From positions 744,001-808,000 of the forward strand of contig OZ253541.1 of NCBI GenBank assembly GCA_965262365.1: 64,000 nt of DNA, given 5' to 3'. The notes under the pieces were generated by a model that worked only from the letters and a program-made list of their open reading frames with translations, did no database searches and was not told the DNA's origin. The translations under genes were made by a program, and so were the position numbers. Positions 51,054-60,598 of the stretch are shown here, in pieces. The first letter of the stretch is position 1. Every line of letters begins with the position of its first letter. This DNA is from UBA6522 sp965262365 (GTDB lineage: Bacteria > Pseudomonadota > Gammaproteobacteria > Steroidobacterales > Rariloculaceae).

Positions 51054-51884
51054 ATGAGAGTTTCGCACAGCTTGAGTATTGCACTGACCATGCTGACAAT
51101 CGGTTGCGGCGGAGAAAGCACGCCGGAATCCGACTTTTCCGCCAACGTTGCTTCGGAGCCGGCAAGCGAAGCGCTCTGCGTCGACATGGGGCCACAAACT
51201 CCACGCGATATCGGCAGCAGGGTCGGCCTGAACACGGTCGCGTTCCCGTTGGCGCCGCCCGCCGGCGAAATGAACTTGTGCAACATCCACACCCATACCA
51301 ATGCAGAACACAAGGGGCCGGGATTCGGCATCTTTGTGAGCGACGCCAATGATGGTGGATACGCCTGTAACGCAACGTCCGATCTCAGTGCAGCCGAACT
51401 CGCGCCGGCGGAAGGCGCGTACCAGGGCGTGGAGCCCGGCGACACGATCGAAGTACACTGGGTCCATACGACGTGCGCCGCAACGCCGGGAGAGGGACTT
51501 GGCGCTTGCGTCCCGGAAACCTGCGACGATCCTCTGTTGCGCGTCGAAGCCCAGGTTTTTCTGGTCGTCAACGATCCGGATGCGCTGGATTTCACCGCAA
51601 TGGCATATGGCGAAAATGTTGTCGATGGCCTGCATCAGGCAAGGATGATTCCGACGTCGACGGGCGAGCCAGTGCTGTTTCGAGGCTCGACGACCGGCCC
51701 GTCATACGACCAAAGCACGTGTTCGGCAGCCCAGGTCACGTGGAGCGTGCGACCGCAGTGCGCCAGGCTCGACATCAACTCGCTGCACCGCTGGGCCGAG
51801 CAGGGGAATGTGTTTAATGAGACGCACTCGCACGGCGTGCGGCAGCTTGTCACTGCGCCGGAGTTGCTCTCGCCCATCGAGTAG
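51054..51884 (+). CDS. Delta-class carbonic anhydrase-like lipoprotein
   Basis: 276 residues from the ATG at 51054 (AGGAG 9 bp upstream). The N-terminus MRVSHSLSIALTMLTIGCGG is a lipoprotein signal with Cys at the lipobox, so the protein is probably attached to the envelope. CNIHTHTNAEHKGPGF and IEVHWVHTTC carry the His ligands of the delta-class carbonic anhydrase family, better known from marine algae but present in some Proteobacteria. Several Cys suggest disulfides. It would interconvert CO2 and bicarbonate in the periplasm. Inserted between nnr and tsaE, which are normally adjacent. Confidence 0.75.
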   Translation: MRVSHSLSIALTMLTIGCGGESTPESDFSANVASEPASEALCVDMGPQTPRDIGSRVGLNTVAFPLAPPAGEMNLCNIHTHTNAEHKGPGFGIFVSDANDGGYACNATSDLSAAELAPAEGAYQGVEPGDTIEVHWVHTTCAATPGEGLGACVPETCDDPLLRVEAQVFLVVNDPDALDFTAMAYGENVVDGLHQARMIPTSTGEPVLFRGSTTGPSYDQSTCSAAQVTWSVRPQCARLDINSLHRWAEQGNVFNETHSHGVRQLVTAPELLSPIE

Positions 51885-51918
51885 TCCACCGATTAACGGC
51901 AAAGCAGTGGAGCCGGAC

Positions 51919-52419
51919 ATGGCTTGGAGCGTGGAAGGGGAAGCGCGTTTCAGGGGACTCGCGCAACAATTTGCGCGCCACTGGCGAAACCATGTGCCAT
52001 GCCGACTGCTGGTCGGCCTCCAGGGACCCCTCGGGGCCGGAAAGACCACCTGGGTTCGCGCAATGCTGCAAGGACTGGGTCATCGCGGACGCGTTCCCTC
52101 TCCCACCTATACATTGCTTGAGCATTACGAGTTGGGAGACGTCACCCTGGTTCACATCGATCTCTATCGCTTGTCCGCGGATCACGCCTCCGCCCGCCAG
52201 GCGCTCGAACTGGAAGCCATCGGAGTCAATGACTGGCTCGCCCAGCCGGATGCGTGGCTGCTGGTTGAGTGGCCCGCCCGCTCGCTGCAGTTGATCGCAC
52301 GCTGCGATGTACTCGTGGAATTTGAAATCACCGGGCCTACGCAACGGCGCATTTCGGTAACCTCGCACTCGCCTGTCGGTGACGCAGTGCTGTTGAATTT
52401 AACGCCGAGTTCTGCCTGA
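51919..52419 (+). CDS. tsaE: tRNA threonylcarbamoyladenosine synthesis ATPase
   Basis: 166 residues from the ATG at 51919 (a GTG at 51907 is possible). Walker A GPLGAGKTTWVRAML, then PSPTYTLLEHYE, VHIDLYRL and WLLVEWPAR are typical TsaE motifs. It is the ATPase of the TsaB-TsaD-TsaE complex that makes t6A at position 37 of ANN-decoding tRNAs. Followed by amiC. Confidence 0.95.
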   Translation: MAWSVEGEARFRGLAQQFARHWRNHVPCRLLVGLQGPLGAGKTTWVRAMLQGLGHRGRVPSPTYTLLEHYELGDVTLVHIDLYRLSADHASARQALELEAIGVNDWLAQPDAWLLVEWPARSLQLIARCDVLVEFEITGPTQRRISVTSHSPVGDAVLLNLTPSSA

Positions 52420-52526
52420 AGTTTTAGGTTTGCCATCTAATCCACTATTTTTTAGAACAAAAGCGTTGTATTTCCCTGGTCGTTTTGCAAACATAGGCTA
52501 GCAGTCTGTGGGAGAGGCGTGCGGCA

Positions 52527-53852
52527 ATGCTTGGAAGGGCAAGGCGCTTACTGGCGATTCTGTTCTATGGTGGAGGCCTCCTGGCCTCGATATCCCAGGC
52601 TAACGAGGTCGAACGCGTGAGGCTCTGGGCGAGTCCGGAGTCGACGCGTGTGGTTTTGGACCTTGACCGACCCACAGCTCATCGCGTCTTCAGCCTCGCC
52701 AACCCCGACCGACTGGTCATCGATCTCGACGATAGCCGCGTTTCCGCGACAGCCGTTTTCGCCGAAGCCCGCGGACTTGTCGCAAGCTTGCGCACCGGAG
52801 CCCGCTCCGACGGTGTCCTGCGCGTGGTACTGGACCTGACTCAGCCGTCGCAGGCCAACAGCTTTGTGCTCGAGCCCAACGACATCTACGGGTACCGGCT
52901 GGTTGTCGACCTGACCTCGACGTCGCTCGCTCCGCCTGTCGTAAGGCGCCCCCCCCGAGCCGATACGCCCGGTGGCCGGCCCGTAGTGATCGCCATCGAT
53001 GCCGGTCACGGGGGCGAGGATCCCGGAGCGACAGGCAGGGGAGGTGCGCGCGAAAAAAACGTTGTGCTGGGTATCGCTCGATACCTTGCCGAAGAAGTTC
53101 GCGCACAGCCCGGTTTGGAACCCATCCTGGTAAGGGACGGCGATTACTATCTGCCTCATCGCGTGCGTACCGAGCGTGCCAGGCAGGGTGAGGCGGATCT
53201 GTTCGTATCCATTCACGCCGACGCCTTCCGGGATTCCCGCGTCGGCGGTTCGACGGTCTACGTGCTTTCCGACAAGGGTGCCAGCGACGAAGCGGCACGT
53301 CGCCTCGCCGAACGGGAGAACGCCTCCGACATGATCGGCGGCGTGTCGCTGGCGGACAAGGACGACGTGCTCGCCAGCGTGCTCCTCGACCTCTCTCAGA
53401 GCGCGGCCATCAGTGCCAGTTCGCAGGTGGGTCAGAGAATCATCAAGCGGCTGGACACCATCGCCAAGATTCGCAAGCAGCAGGTGCAACACGCGCCGTT
53501 CCTGGTGCTGAAGTCGCCGGATATCCCGTCGGTGCTCATCGAGACGGCGTACATCTCCAATCCCAGTGAAGAAGCCGCGCTGAAGAGCCCGGAATACCAG
53601 CGCGCCATGGCGCGGGCCATACACGATGGCATCGTGGACTATTTCCGCGACAATCCGCCGCCGGGCAGCTATCTGGCGGCCAATCCGCCGCCCTATCGCG
53701 AAGCTGCGGTGCGCCACGTGATTTCCCGTGGGGAGACGCTTTCGGAGATCGCGCAGCGCTACAGTGTCAGCTTGTCCACTCTCAAGCGCTTCAACGGACT
53801 ATCCGGCGACGGCATCCGGATCGGTCAGGTACTCACGATTCCGGTCAGTTGA
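52527..53852 (+). CDS. amiC: N-acetylmuramoyl-L-alanine amidase with AMIN and LysM domains
   Basis: 441 residues. Signal peptide 1-25 (LLAILFYGGGLLASISQA). AMIN domain about 27-130 (VRLWASPESTRVVLDLDRP). Amidase_3 domain about 150-370 with the zinc ligands in IDAGHGGEDPGATG and SIHADAF and Glu in VLIETAYISN. LysM at about 395-440 (HVISRGETLSEIAQRYSVS). It cleaves peptide side chains from peptidoglycan in the periplasm at division. The LysM end is like AmiB/AmiC of Pseudomonas-type bacteria; the letter B or C cannot be fixed from sequence alone. Confidence 0.92.
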   Translation: MLGRARRLLAILFYGGGLLASISQANEVERVRLWASPESTRVVLDLDRPTAHRVFSLANPDRLVIDLDDSRVSATAVFAEARGLVASLRTGARSDGVLRVVLDLTQPSQANSFVLEPNDIYGYRLVVDLTSTSLAPPVVRRPPRADTPGGRPVVIAIDAGHGGEDPGATGRGGAREKNVVLGIARYLAEEVRAQPGLEPILVRDGDYYLPHRVRTERARQGEADLFVSIHADAFRDSRVGGSTVYVLSDKGASDEAARRLAERENASDMIGGVSLADKDDVLASVLLDLSQSAAISASSQVGQRIIKRLDTIAKIRKQQVQHAPFLVLKSPDIPSVLIETAYISNPSEEAALKSPEYQRAMARAIHDGIVDYFRDNPPPGSYLAANPPPYREAAVRHVISRGETLSEIAQRYSVSLSTLKRFNGLSGDGIRIGQVLTIPVS

Positions 53853-53960
53853 CTCGCCTCCAACCCTCGAATTTGCAGCCGCGCCGAATCGACATTTTGC
53901 GGCAGACGCTTTCCGGTCGAATGCAGCCGGGCTTTTGCCACGGACTGCTAGAATGCGCCC

Positions 53961-55745
53961 ATGTCCATCCGCATCCTGCCGCCGGAACTCATCGATCAGA
54001 TCGCCGCCGGGGAAATCGTCGAACGCCCGGCATCCGCCGTCAAGGAACTCGTCGAGAACAGCCTGGACGCCGGCGCGCGCCGCGTCGAATTGGAGATTCG
54101 GGCGGGTGGCACCCGGCTGATACGCGTGCGCGACGACGGCACCGGTATCCCGAAAGACCAGCTCGCGCTGGCGCTGTCGCGCCATGCCACCAGCAAGATC
54201 TCGAGTCTCGACGAACTGGAGAGTGTCGCCAGCCTGGGATTTCGAGGCGAGGCATTGCCGAGCATCGCGTCGGTGGCCCAGTTTCGGCTGATCTCCCGGG
54301 TAGAAGGTGCCGAGTCGGCGTGGAGCGTGGAGTGCAACGGCGGGGTCGTGGATGCTCCCCGCCCCGCCGCGCATCCTCCCGGTACCACGGTCGAAGTCCG
54401 TGACCTGTTCTTCAACACGCCGGCGCGGCGCAAGTTCCTGAAATCGGAACGAACCGAGTCTTCGCATGTGGATTCGGTGCTGCGCAGTCTGGCGCTGACC
54501 CGATTCGACGTGGAATGGCGCCTGCAGAACAACGCCCGGACCACCTTGTCGCTTCCGCCTGCGCTGGACCGCGAGCAGCAGGAGGGGCGTCTTGCCCGGG
54601 TCTGCGGTGAGCGCTTCCTGGAAAACGCGCGGTATTTCGAGCGCACCAACGGAGACCTGGAACTGGTTGGCTGGCTGGCGGAACCCACGTTTTCGCGCAG
54701 TCACGCAGACATGCAATATACGTTCGTAAACGGTCGCTTCGTGCGCGACAAGGTCTTGCGCCACGCCGTACGCCTGGGATTTGAAGACGTTCTTTTCCAC
54801 GGTCGCCAGCCCGCCTACGTCGTCTTTCTGCGCCTCGACCCCGGCCGCGTGGACGTCAATGCGCATCCGTCCAAGCTGGAGATTCGTTTCCGGGATTCAG
54901 GACTGGTGCACGGCTTCGTTCACCACACGGTGGAGACCGTGTTGGCCAGCCGGCTGGACGCGGAGCAGCGGGATCGTCCCCAGCCACCGGCGCGCCTTGC
55001 GGGTGCGGGAATGCAACGCGTGTCCGACGGTATTCCGTCCAGTCAGCGTTCGCGGCAGGGCGAGATGGGTCTCAATACCCGGCAGCTCGACGTCCGCGAA
55101 GGCACACGACTCTACGACATGCTGCATGCATCGCCCCGGGCGCAGCCCACCGGGTCCGGCGCACCCCCGCTGGGATTTGCGGTCGGGCAGTTGCTGGGCA
55201 TCTACATCCTCGCGCAGAACGCCGACGGACTGGTGATCGTCGATATGCACGCGGCCCACGAGCGAATCACCTATGAACAGTTCAAGCAGCAGCTCAAGGT
55301 CAGCGGACTCAATTCTCAGCCGTTGTTGATTCCTGTCTCCCTGAAGATCGCCGAAAGCGAGGCGGAGGCGGTGGAAATCTCGCAGCGCGACTTGAAGCGG
55401 CTCGGGTTCGAAGTGACGCGGCGAGGGCTGGACGAGGTACGCATCGAGGCGATCCCGTTATTGCTCGAAGGAACCTCGGTCGAACCGCTGTTCCGCGACG
55501 TGGTCGCGGACCTGCTGAACAATGCGGGTGCCCACCGCGTCGAGGCTGCCGTTGACGAGATTCTTGCCACCATGGCGTGCCATGGCGCGGTGCGCGCCAA
55601 CCGGCAACTGGAGCTTGAAGAAATGAACGCGCTACTGCGGGAGATGGAGGCCACCGAGCGCGCCGACCGCTGCAATCATGGCCGACCCACCTGGACGCAG
55701 GTCTCCCTGGCCGAACTGGATCGATTGTTTCTGCGCGGCCAGTAG
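53961..55745 (+). CDS. mutL: DNA mismatch repair protein MutL
   Basis: 594 residues. The GHKL ATPase has IDQIAAGEIVERPASAVKELVENSLDAGA, DDGTGI, SLGFRGEALPSIASV and RDLFFNTPARRKF. The C-terminal dimerisation part carries DMHAAHERITYE, which fits the endonuclease motif DxHA(x)2E(x)4E. Such MutL proteins nick DNA themselves, so this organism probably uses MutH-independent mismatch repair. In operon with miaA. Confidence 0.97.
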   Translation: MSIRILPPELIDQIAAGEIVERPASAVKELVENSLDAGARRVELEIRAGGTRLIRVRDDGTGIPKDQLALALSRHATSKISSLDELESVASLGFRGEALPSIASVAQFRLISRVEGAESAWSVECNGGVVDAPRPAAHPPGTTVEVRDLFFNTPARRKFLKSERTESSHVDSVLRSLALTRFDVEWRLQNNARTTLSLPPALDREQQEGRLARVCGERFLENARYFERTNGDLELVGWLAEPTFSRSHADMQYTFVNGRFVRDKVLRHAVRLGFEDVLFHGRQPAYVVFLRLDPGRVDVNAHPSKLEIRFRDSGLVHGFVHHTVETVLASRLDAEQRDRPQPPARLAGAGMQRVSDGIPSSQRSRQGEMGLNTRQLDVREGTRLYDMLHASPRAQPTGSGAPPLGFAVGQLLGIYILAQNADGLVIVDMHAAHERITYEQFKQQLKVSGLNSQPLLIPVSLKIAESEAEAVEISQRDLKRLGFEVTRRGLDEVRIEAIPLLLEGTSVEPLFRDVVADLLNNAGAHRVEAAVDEILATMACHGAVRANRQLELEEMNALLREMEATERADRCNHGRPTWTQVSLAELDRLFLRGQ

Positions 55746-55756
55746 ACACGGCGCCC

Positions 55757-56695
55757 GTGAGCGACAGTTTCCCGCCGTGCCCGTGCATCACCGGACCCAC
55801 GGCCTGCGGCAAGACGGATCTGGCGCTGGCGCTTGCGAACGAATTTCCGGTGGAAGTCATCAGCATGGACTCGGCCATGGTCTACCGTGGCATGGATATC
55901 GGTACGGCGAAACCTTCACGGCAAGTCATGGCCGATGTGCCGCACCATCTGGTCGACATCCTGGCGCCGACAGAAACCTATTCGGCGGGGCGCTTTGCGG
56001 CTGACGCGCGGGATGCCGTTGAGCGGATCAGGGCGCGTGGGCGCCTGCCGCTGCTGGTTGGCGGGACGTTGTTGTATCTGCGGGCGTTTCGAGACGGTCT
56101 GGCAGCGTTACCACGGGCGAACCCCGCGATTCGCAGGCGTCTGGACCGCGAGGCGGAACTTTCCGGTTGGGCGTCCCTCCATAACCGTTTGGAGAAAGTC
56201 GACGCGGCCGCGGCCAGTCGGATCTCTCCTGCGGACCGGCAGCGGATACAACGCGCGCTTGAGGTTTACGAACTGACAGGGGAGCCTATCTCGGCGCTGC
56301 AATCCCGCGAGGCTCTCCAGCCAGGCACACCCGTCAAGGCAGTAGCGTTGATTCAAGCCGACCGAAGCCGGCTGGCGGAGCAGATCGAGCAGCGCTTCGA
56401 TGCGATGGTGGCGGCGGGATTTGTCGATGAGGTCAAGGCGCTCAGGGCCCGAGGGGATCTGGATCCGGCGATGCCGTCCATGCGCACGATCGGCTATCGG
56501 CAAATCTGGTCTTGTCTGGACGGAAATTGCGAATGGCAGGAAGCTCGACTGAGAGCCATCGCCGCTACGCGCCAGTTTGCCAAGCGGCAATTTACGTGGC
56601 TGCGCTCGGATGCGGCGACCCGGCAAGTCCCGGCGAATACGCCAACGGCACGGGAACTTGTCGCGCGCCTTCTGGACGAATTCGGCGGGGGTTGA
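55757..56695 (+). CDS. miaA: tRNA dimethylallyltransferase
   Basis: 312 residues from a GTG 11 bp after mutL. P-loop GPTACGKTDLALALA, then ISMDSAMVYRGMDIGTAKP, HHLVDILAPTETYSAGRF, LVGGTLLYLRA and the C-terminal TRQFAKRQFTWLR. It adds the isopentenyl group to A37 of tRNAs reading UNN codons. Standard mutL-miaA-hfq order. Confidence 0.97.
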   Translation: MSDSFPPCPCITGPTACGKTDLALALANEFPVEVISMDSAMVYRGMDIGTAKPSRQVMADVPHHLVDILAPTETYSAGRFAADARDAVERIRARGRLPLLVGGTLLYLRAFRDGLAALPRANPAIRRRLDREAELSGWASLHNRLEKVDAAAASRISPADRQRIQRALEVYELTGEPISALQSREALQPGTPVKAVALIQADRSRLAEQIEQRFDAMVAAGFVDEVKALRARGDLDPAMPSMRTIGYRQIWSCLDGNCEWQEARLRAIAATRQFAKRQFTWLRSDAATRQVPANTPTARELVARLLDEFGGG

Positions 56696-56805
56696 AATTT
56701 GGCGCCTGTGCTACTATTTCAGGGTTGTGGGATCAATGAAGCCATTGAGTAGCGGAGCCAGGCTGTTTGCCCGTTGCTGCGGTCATAAAAATCAAGGAAA
56801 AATAC

Positions 56806-57045
56806 ATGCCCAAGGGACAATCGCTGCAGGATCCGTTCCTCAACACGTTGCGCAGGGAGAAAGTACCCGTTTCCATCTATCTCGTGAACGGCATCAAGCT
56901 GCAGGGTCAGATCGAGTCCTTTGACCAGTTCGTGGTATTGCTGCGCAACAGTGTCAGTCAAATGGTCTACAAGCACGCCATCTCCACCGTGGTACCTGGA
57001 CGCATGGTTCGCGTGCCGTCCGAAGACCCGGAAGAGCATGACTGA
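56806..57045 (+). CDS. hfq: RNA chaperone Hfq
   Basis: 79 residues from the ATG at 56806 (MPKGQSLQDPFLN), with AAGGA upstream; an in-frame GTG-type extension back to 56767 is not needed. Sm1 and Sm2 motifs: VSIYLVNGIKLQGQIESFDQFVVLL and YKHAISTVVP. Short C-terminal tail (RVPSEDPEEHD), shorter than in enterobacteria. It binds sRNAs and mRNAs as a hexamer. Confidence 0.97.
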   Translation: MPKGQSLQDPFLNTLRREKVPVSIYLVNGIKLQGQIESFDQFVVLLRNSVSQMVYKHAISTVVPGRMVRVPSEDPEEHD

Positions 57046-57097
57046 ACGCCTCGCTCCGGCCAGCCGACCGGCGGCCGCATCCAAGGGTTTCTGACAC

Positions 57098-58384
57098 ATG
57101 CGGGCAAGCCCCGGCGAACGTTGCATTTTGCTCCATTTCGGTCTTGGAAGGGCGTGCTCCGACGACGAAGTCCAGGAGTTTCGCGCTCTGGCAATTTCGG
57201 CGGGCGCCGAGATCGCCGGCGAACTGTATGCGCGCCGACGCCATCCAGACGCCCGATTGTTCATTGGACAGGGCAAGGCGGATGAACTCGCCGCCACGGT
57301 GCGAGCGGTTGAGGCAAATCTGGTTCTGGTCAATCAGCCCTTGTCCGCCAGCCAGGAACGCAATCTCGAACAATTGCTCGAGACGCGTGTCCTGGACCGA
57401 AACGGCCTGATACTCGATATCTTTGCCCAGCGCGCCGCCACCCATGAAGGCAAGATCCAGGTCGAACTGGCTCAGCTCGAGCATCTGTCGACGCGACTGA
57501 TTCGTGGCTGGACCCACCTGGAGCGGCAGAAGGGCGGGATCGGCCTTCGGGGTCCCGGCGAAACCCAGCTTGAGACCGACCGCCGCCTGCTCGGCCGGCG
57601 CATCAAGTATCTCAAGCGTCGGCTCGACCGGGTCGACAGACAGCGAAACCTCGGCCGTCGCAGCCGACGCCGTGCGGGAGTACCGACGGCGGCCCTGGTC
57701 GGCTACACGAATGCGGGCAAGACCTCGCTTTTCAATGCGTTATGCGGAGCGAAGGTGCGTGCGCGCAATACGCTCTTCGCAACGCTCGACCCGACCATCA
57801 GGCGGTTGTCGCCGGGTGAACTGGACGAGGTCCTGCTGGTGGATACCGTGGGTTTCGTCCGTGACTTGCCCCACGAATTGATTGCGGCCTTTCGGGCTAC
57901 CCTCACGGAGACCCGGGAGGCGGATCTGCTCATTCACGTCATCGACGTCAGCGATCCCCATCACGTCGACCGAAGGCGCCAGGTCGAAACTGTGCTGGAA
58001 GGGATCGGCGTCGCCGAAGTTCCCTGTATTCAGGTGTACAATAAGGTGGATCGATTGGCGGCCCCACCATTTCAGGAATTCAATGGCTCAGCGGGTACTG
58101 GAAGGTCGCCCAAGCTATGGGTATCGGCCGTCACCGGAAGCGGTGTCGAGGAGCTCGGGAAATTGATCAGGGCGCGCGCCGTGGGTGAGCCGGTATCGGG
58201 CCGGCTTGAGTTGGGGCCGGGTGACAGCCGATTGCGTGCCAGATTGTTTGAACTTCGGGCCGTCCGTGGAGAACGCCTTCGCGAGGCGGGTGGCTGGACT
58301 TTGGATATATCGCTGACCTCGAAACGGTGGCGGGAATTGTGTCATCGCGAGGGATTCTCCGGCGAGGGACTTGAGCGGGTATAG
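57098..58384 (+). CDS. hflX: Ribosome-associated GTPase HflX
   Basis: 428 residues. The N-terminal HflX domain has GAEIAGELYARRRHPDARLFIGQGKADEL and ERNLEQLLETRVLDRNGLILDIFAQRA. A GPGETQLETDRR linker follows, then the G domain with GYTNAGKTSLFN, DTVGFVRDLP and NKVD. It rescues or recycles stalled ribosomes under stress. Lies between hfq and hflK as usual. Confidence 0.97.
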   Translation: MRASPGERCILLHFGLGRACSDDEVQEFRALAISAGAEIAGELYARRRHPDARLFIGQGKADELAATVRAVEANLVLVNQPLSASQERNLEQLLETRVLDRNGLILDIFAQRAATHEGKIQVELAQLEHLSTRLIRGWTHLERQKGGIGLRGPGETQLETDRRLLGRRIKYLKRRLDRVDRQRNLGRRSRRRAGVPTAALVGYTNAGKTSLFNALCGAKVRARNTLFATLDPTIRRLSPGELDEVLLVDTVGFVRDLPHELIAAFRATLTETREADLLIHVIDVSDPHHVDRRRQVETVLEGIGVAEVPCIQVYNKVDRLAAPPFQEFNGSAGTGRSPKLWVSAVTGSGVEELGKLIRARAVGEPVSGRLELGPGDSRLRARLFELRAVRGERLREAGGWTLDISLTSKRWRELCHREGFSGEGLERV

Positions 58385-58388
58385 AGCT

Positions 58389-59501
58389 ATGAGTTGGAAC
58401 GACGACGACAAGAAGAATCCCTGGCAGACCGATCGCAACAAGGGTCCGGGCGACCTCGACGCAATGGTTCGGGATTTGCAGCGCAAGCTGGCCGGATTGT
58501 TCGGCGGCCGCGGAGGCCGTGGCAACGGGGCGGGGAGGCCGGGCAATAGCGGCAAGGGAATTGCGGTGACGGTAATCGCAATAGCCGTGGTAGCCGTCGG
58601 GTTGCGAGGACTGTATACGATCGACGACGCCGAACGGGGGGTCGTGCTGAGGTTCGGTAAATTTCACTCGATTGCGCTGCCGGGGTTGCGCTGGCGCATT
58701 CCACTGGTGGATCAAATCGAAAAGATCAATACCAACGTGACCGAACGTTATCCCTACCGTGGCAGCATGCTCACCGAAGACGAGAATATCGTGGTGGTCG
58801 ACCTGGTCGTTCAATTTCGCCGGACGGACCCGGAAGCCTTTCTGTTCAACGTCCTTGAACCCGAGGAAACCCTGGAGGATGTCACCAGCAGCGCGATCCG
58901 TGAGGTTATCGGCAAAAACCTGCTCGATTTCATTCTGACGGACGGCCGGGCCCAGATCGCGGCGGAAACGCAGACGTTGATTCAGGCCACGTTGGATGCT
59001 TATGGCACGGGCATCACCGTATACGAGGTCAACCTTCAGGACGCGAACTTCCCGGCGGATGTGGAGGCGAGCGTCCAGGACGCCATACGTGCCCGGGAAG
59101 ACCGGGAGCGCGCGAGCCTCGAGGCTGAAGCCTATGCTTATGATGTGTTGCCAAGGGCGCGGGGTGCGGCAGCTCGCGAGCTGCAGGGTGCCGAGGCGTA
59201 CCGGGCTCGAGTGGTTGCCGACGCGGAAGGCGAGGCGGACAGGTTTGTGCAGATTCTTCGCGAGTACGAAAAGGCGCCGGAGGTGACGCGTCAGCGAATG
59301 TATCTCGAGACGCTTGAACGGGTCCTGGCAGACTCCACCAAGGTACTCCTGGATTCAGAAGGCGGCGGTAACCTGATCTATCTGCCGCTGGATCGCTTGG
59401 TGGAGCGGCGCGCCGGCAGCCCACAGGATGTGCTGACGCCCTCGAGCGGGCCGCTCGCCGGCGGGCTGGGTTCAAGCGCGCGCGTTCGCGAAAGCCGATA
59501 A
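58389..59501 (+). CDS. hflK: FtsH-modulating protein HflK
   Basis: 370 residues from the ATG at 58389 (MSWNDDDKKNPW), 4 bp after hflX. Gly-rich cytoplasmic N-terminus, TM at about 63-80, then the SPFH/prohibitin domain (DAERGVVLRFGKFHSIALPGLRWRIP, EVNLQDANFPADVEASVQDAIRAREDRERA). With HflC it forms a large inner-membrane cage around FtsH and controls its proteolysis. Confidence 0.96.
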   Translation: MSWNDDDKKNPWQTDRNKGPGDLDAMVRDLQRKLAGLFGGRGGRGNGAGRPGNSGKGIAVTVIAIAVVAVGLRGLYTIDDAERGVVLRFGKFHSIALPGLRWRIPLVDQIEKINTNVTERYPYRGSMLTEDENIVVVDLVVQFRRTDPEAFLFNVLEPEETLEDVTSSAIREVIGKNLLDFILTDGRAQIAAETQTLIQATLDAYGTGITVYEVNLQDANFPADVEASVQDAIRAREDRERASLEAEAYAYDVLPRARGAAARELQGAEAYRARVVADAEGEADRFVQILREYEKAPEVTRQRMYLETLERVLADSTKVLLDSEGGGNLIYLPLDRLVERRAGSPQDVLTPSSGPLAGGLGSSARVRESR

Positions 59502-59516
59502 AACGGGGGAATAACG

Positions 59517-60392
59517 ATGGGTTCGAAATTCAATCTGGCATTTTCGCTGTCGGTGTTTGCAGCCGTCACCATTTGGCTTACCGTCTTTACGGTGGATGAA
59601 CGCGAGCATGTCATCAAGTTCAGATTCGGTGAAATAGTCAAGTCGGATTATGAGCCCGGCCTGCACTTCAAGATTCCCTTCGTCAACAACATCGAGAAGT
59701 TTCCCGACCGGGTTCTGACTTACGAAGAATCTCAGGAACGGTTTCTAACCGGCGAAAAGAAGAACCTCATTGTTGATTACTTCATTACCTGGCGGATCGC
59801 GGACCCGGCCCAGTACTACCGCGCGGCCGGCGGGGATGAGAGGTTTGCAACTGAACGCCTGTCGTCGATTATTCGCGAGGGCATCAAGGCCGAGTTCTCG
59901 CAGCGCACCGTGCAGGAGGTGGTTGCAGCCGAGCGCTCGGAACTGATGGAGCAGATGCTGGTAATGGCAGCACGGCAGGCGCCGGAGCTGGGACTGAATG
60001 TCGTCGACGTGCGGGTGATGCGAATCGAGTTGTCGGACGAAGTCAGCGGCTCGGTGTACGCGCGGATGCAGCAGGAGCGCGGCCGCGTTGCCTCGCAGCT
60101 TCGGGCCGAGGGGGCCGAGGAGTCGGAGCGGATTCGGGCGGATGCCGACAGGCAGAGCACCGTGATTCTCGCCGAGGCGTACCGGGATGCCGAGCGAATG
60201 CGTGGAGAAGGGGACGCCAGGGCCGCGGCAATCTACGCCAGCGCCTTTAACCAGGACCCCGAGTTCTATTCGTTTTATCGCAGCATGTCGGCATACCGTG
60301 AAGCCATCGGCGGGGAGCAGGACGTGTTGGTGTTGAGCCCCGATAGCGAGTTCTTCAAGTTCTTGCAGGTGCAAACGGGCTCGACGCCCTAA
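59517..60392 (+). CDS. hflC: FtsH-modulating protein HflC
   Basis: 291 residues. N-terminal TM (about 7-24), SPFH domain (DEREHVIKFRFGEIVKSDYEPGLHFKIPFVNNIEKF), a helical stretch with RMQQERGRVASQLRAEG, and LSPDSEFFKFL at the C-terminus. Partner of HflK, 15 bp downstream of it. Confidence 0.96.
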   Translation: MGSKFNLAFSLSVFAAVTIWLTVFTVDEREHVIKFRFGEIVKSDYEPGLHFKIPFVNNIEKFPDRVLTYEESQERFLTGEKKNLIVDYFITWRIADPAQYYRAAGGDERFATERLSSIIREGIKAEFSQRTVQEVVAAERSELMEQMLVMAARQAPELGLNVVDVRVMRIELSDEVSGSVYARMQQERGRVASQLRAEGAEESERIRADADRQSTVILAEAYRDAERMRGEGDARAAAIYASAFNQDPEFYSFYRSMSAYREAIGGEQDVLVLSPDSEFFKFLQVQTGSTP

Positions 60393-60403
60393 CCAAGAAG
60401 CCC

Positions 60404-60595
60404 GTGGCCTGGTCAGATCTTCTCGCCGGCGTTGCGTTTCTCCTGATCATCGAGGGCCTGTTCCCCTTCGCAGCGCCGCGCGCCTGGCGCCGCGGTGTGG
60501 CTGGTATCTCGCAGATGAATGACGGCCAGCTGCGGAGTCTTGGATTGGCCCTGTCGATCGCCGGACTTGTGCTCTTGTATGTCGTGCGGAGCTGA
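60404..60595 (+). CDS. DUF2065 small membrane protein
   Basis: 63 residues from a GTG. Two hydrophobic helices (LLAGVAFLLIIEGLFPFAAP and LGLALSIAGLVLLYVV) flank a basic loop with the family pattern QMNDGQLRSLGL. Commonly found between hflC and purA in Gammaproteobacteria; function unknown, possibly linked to the HflKC complex. Confidence 0.92.
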   Translation: MAWSDLLAGVAFLLIIEGLFPFAAPRAWRRGVAGISQMNDGQLRSLGLALSIAGLVLLYVVRS

Positions 60596-60598
60596 CTG

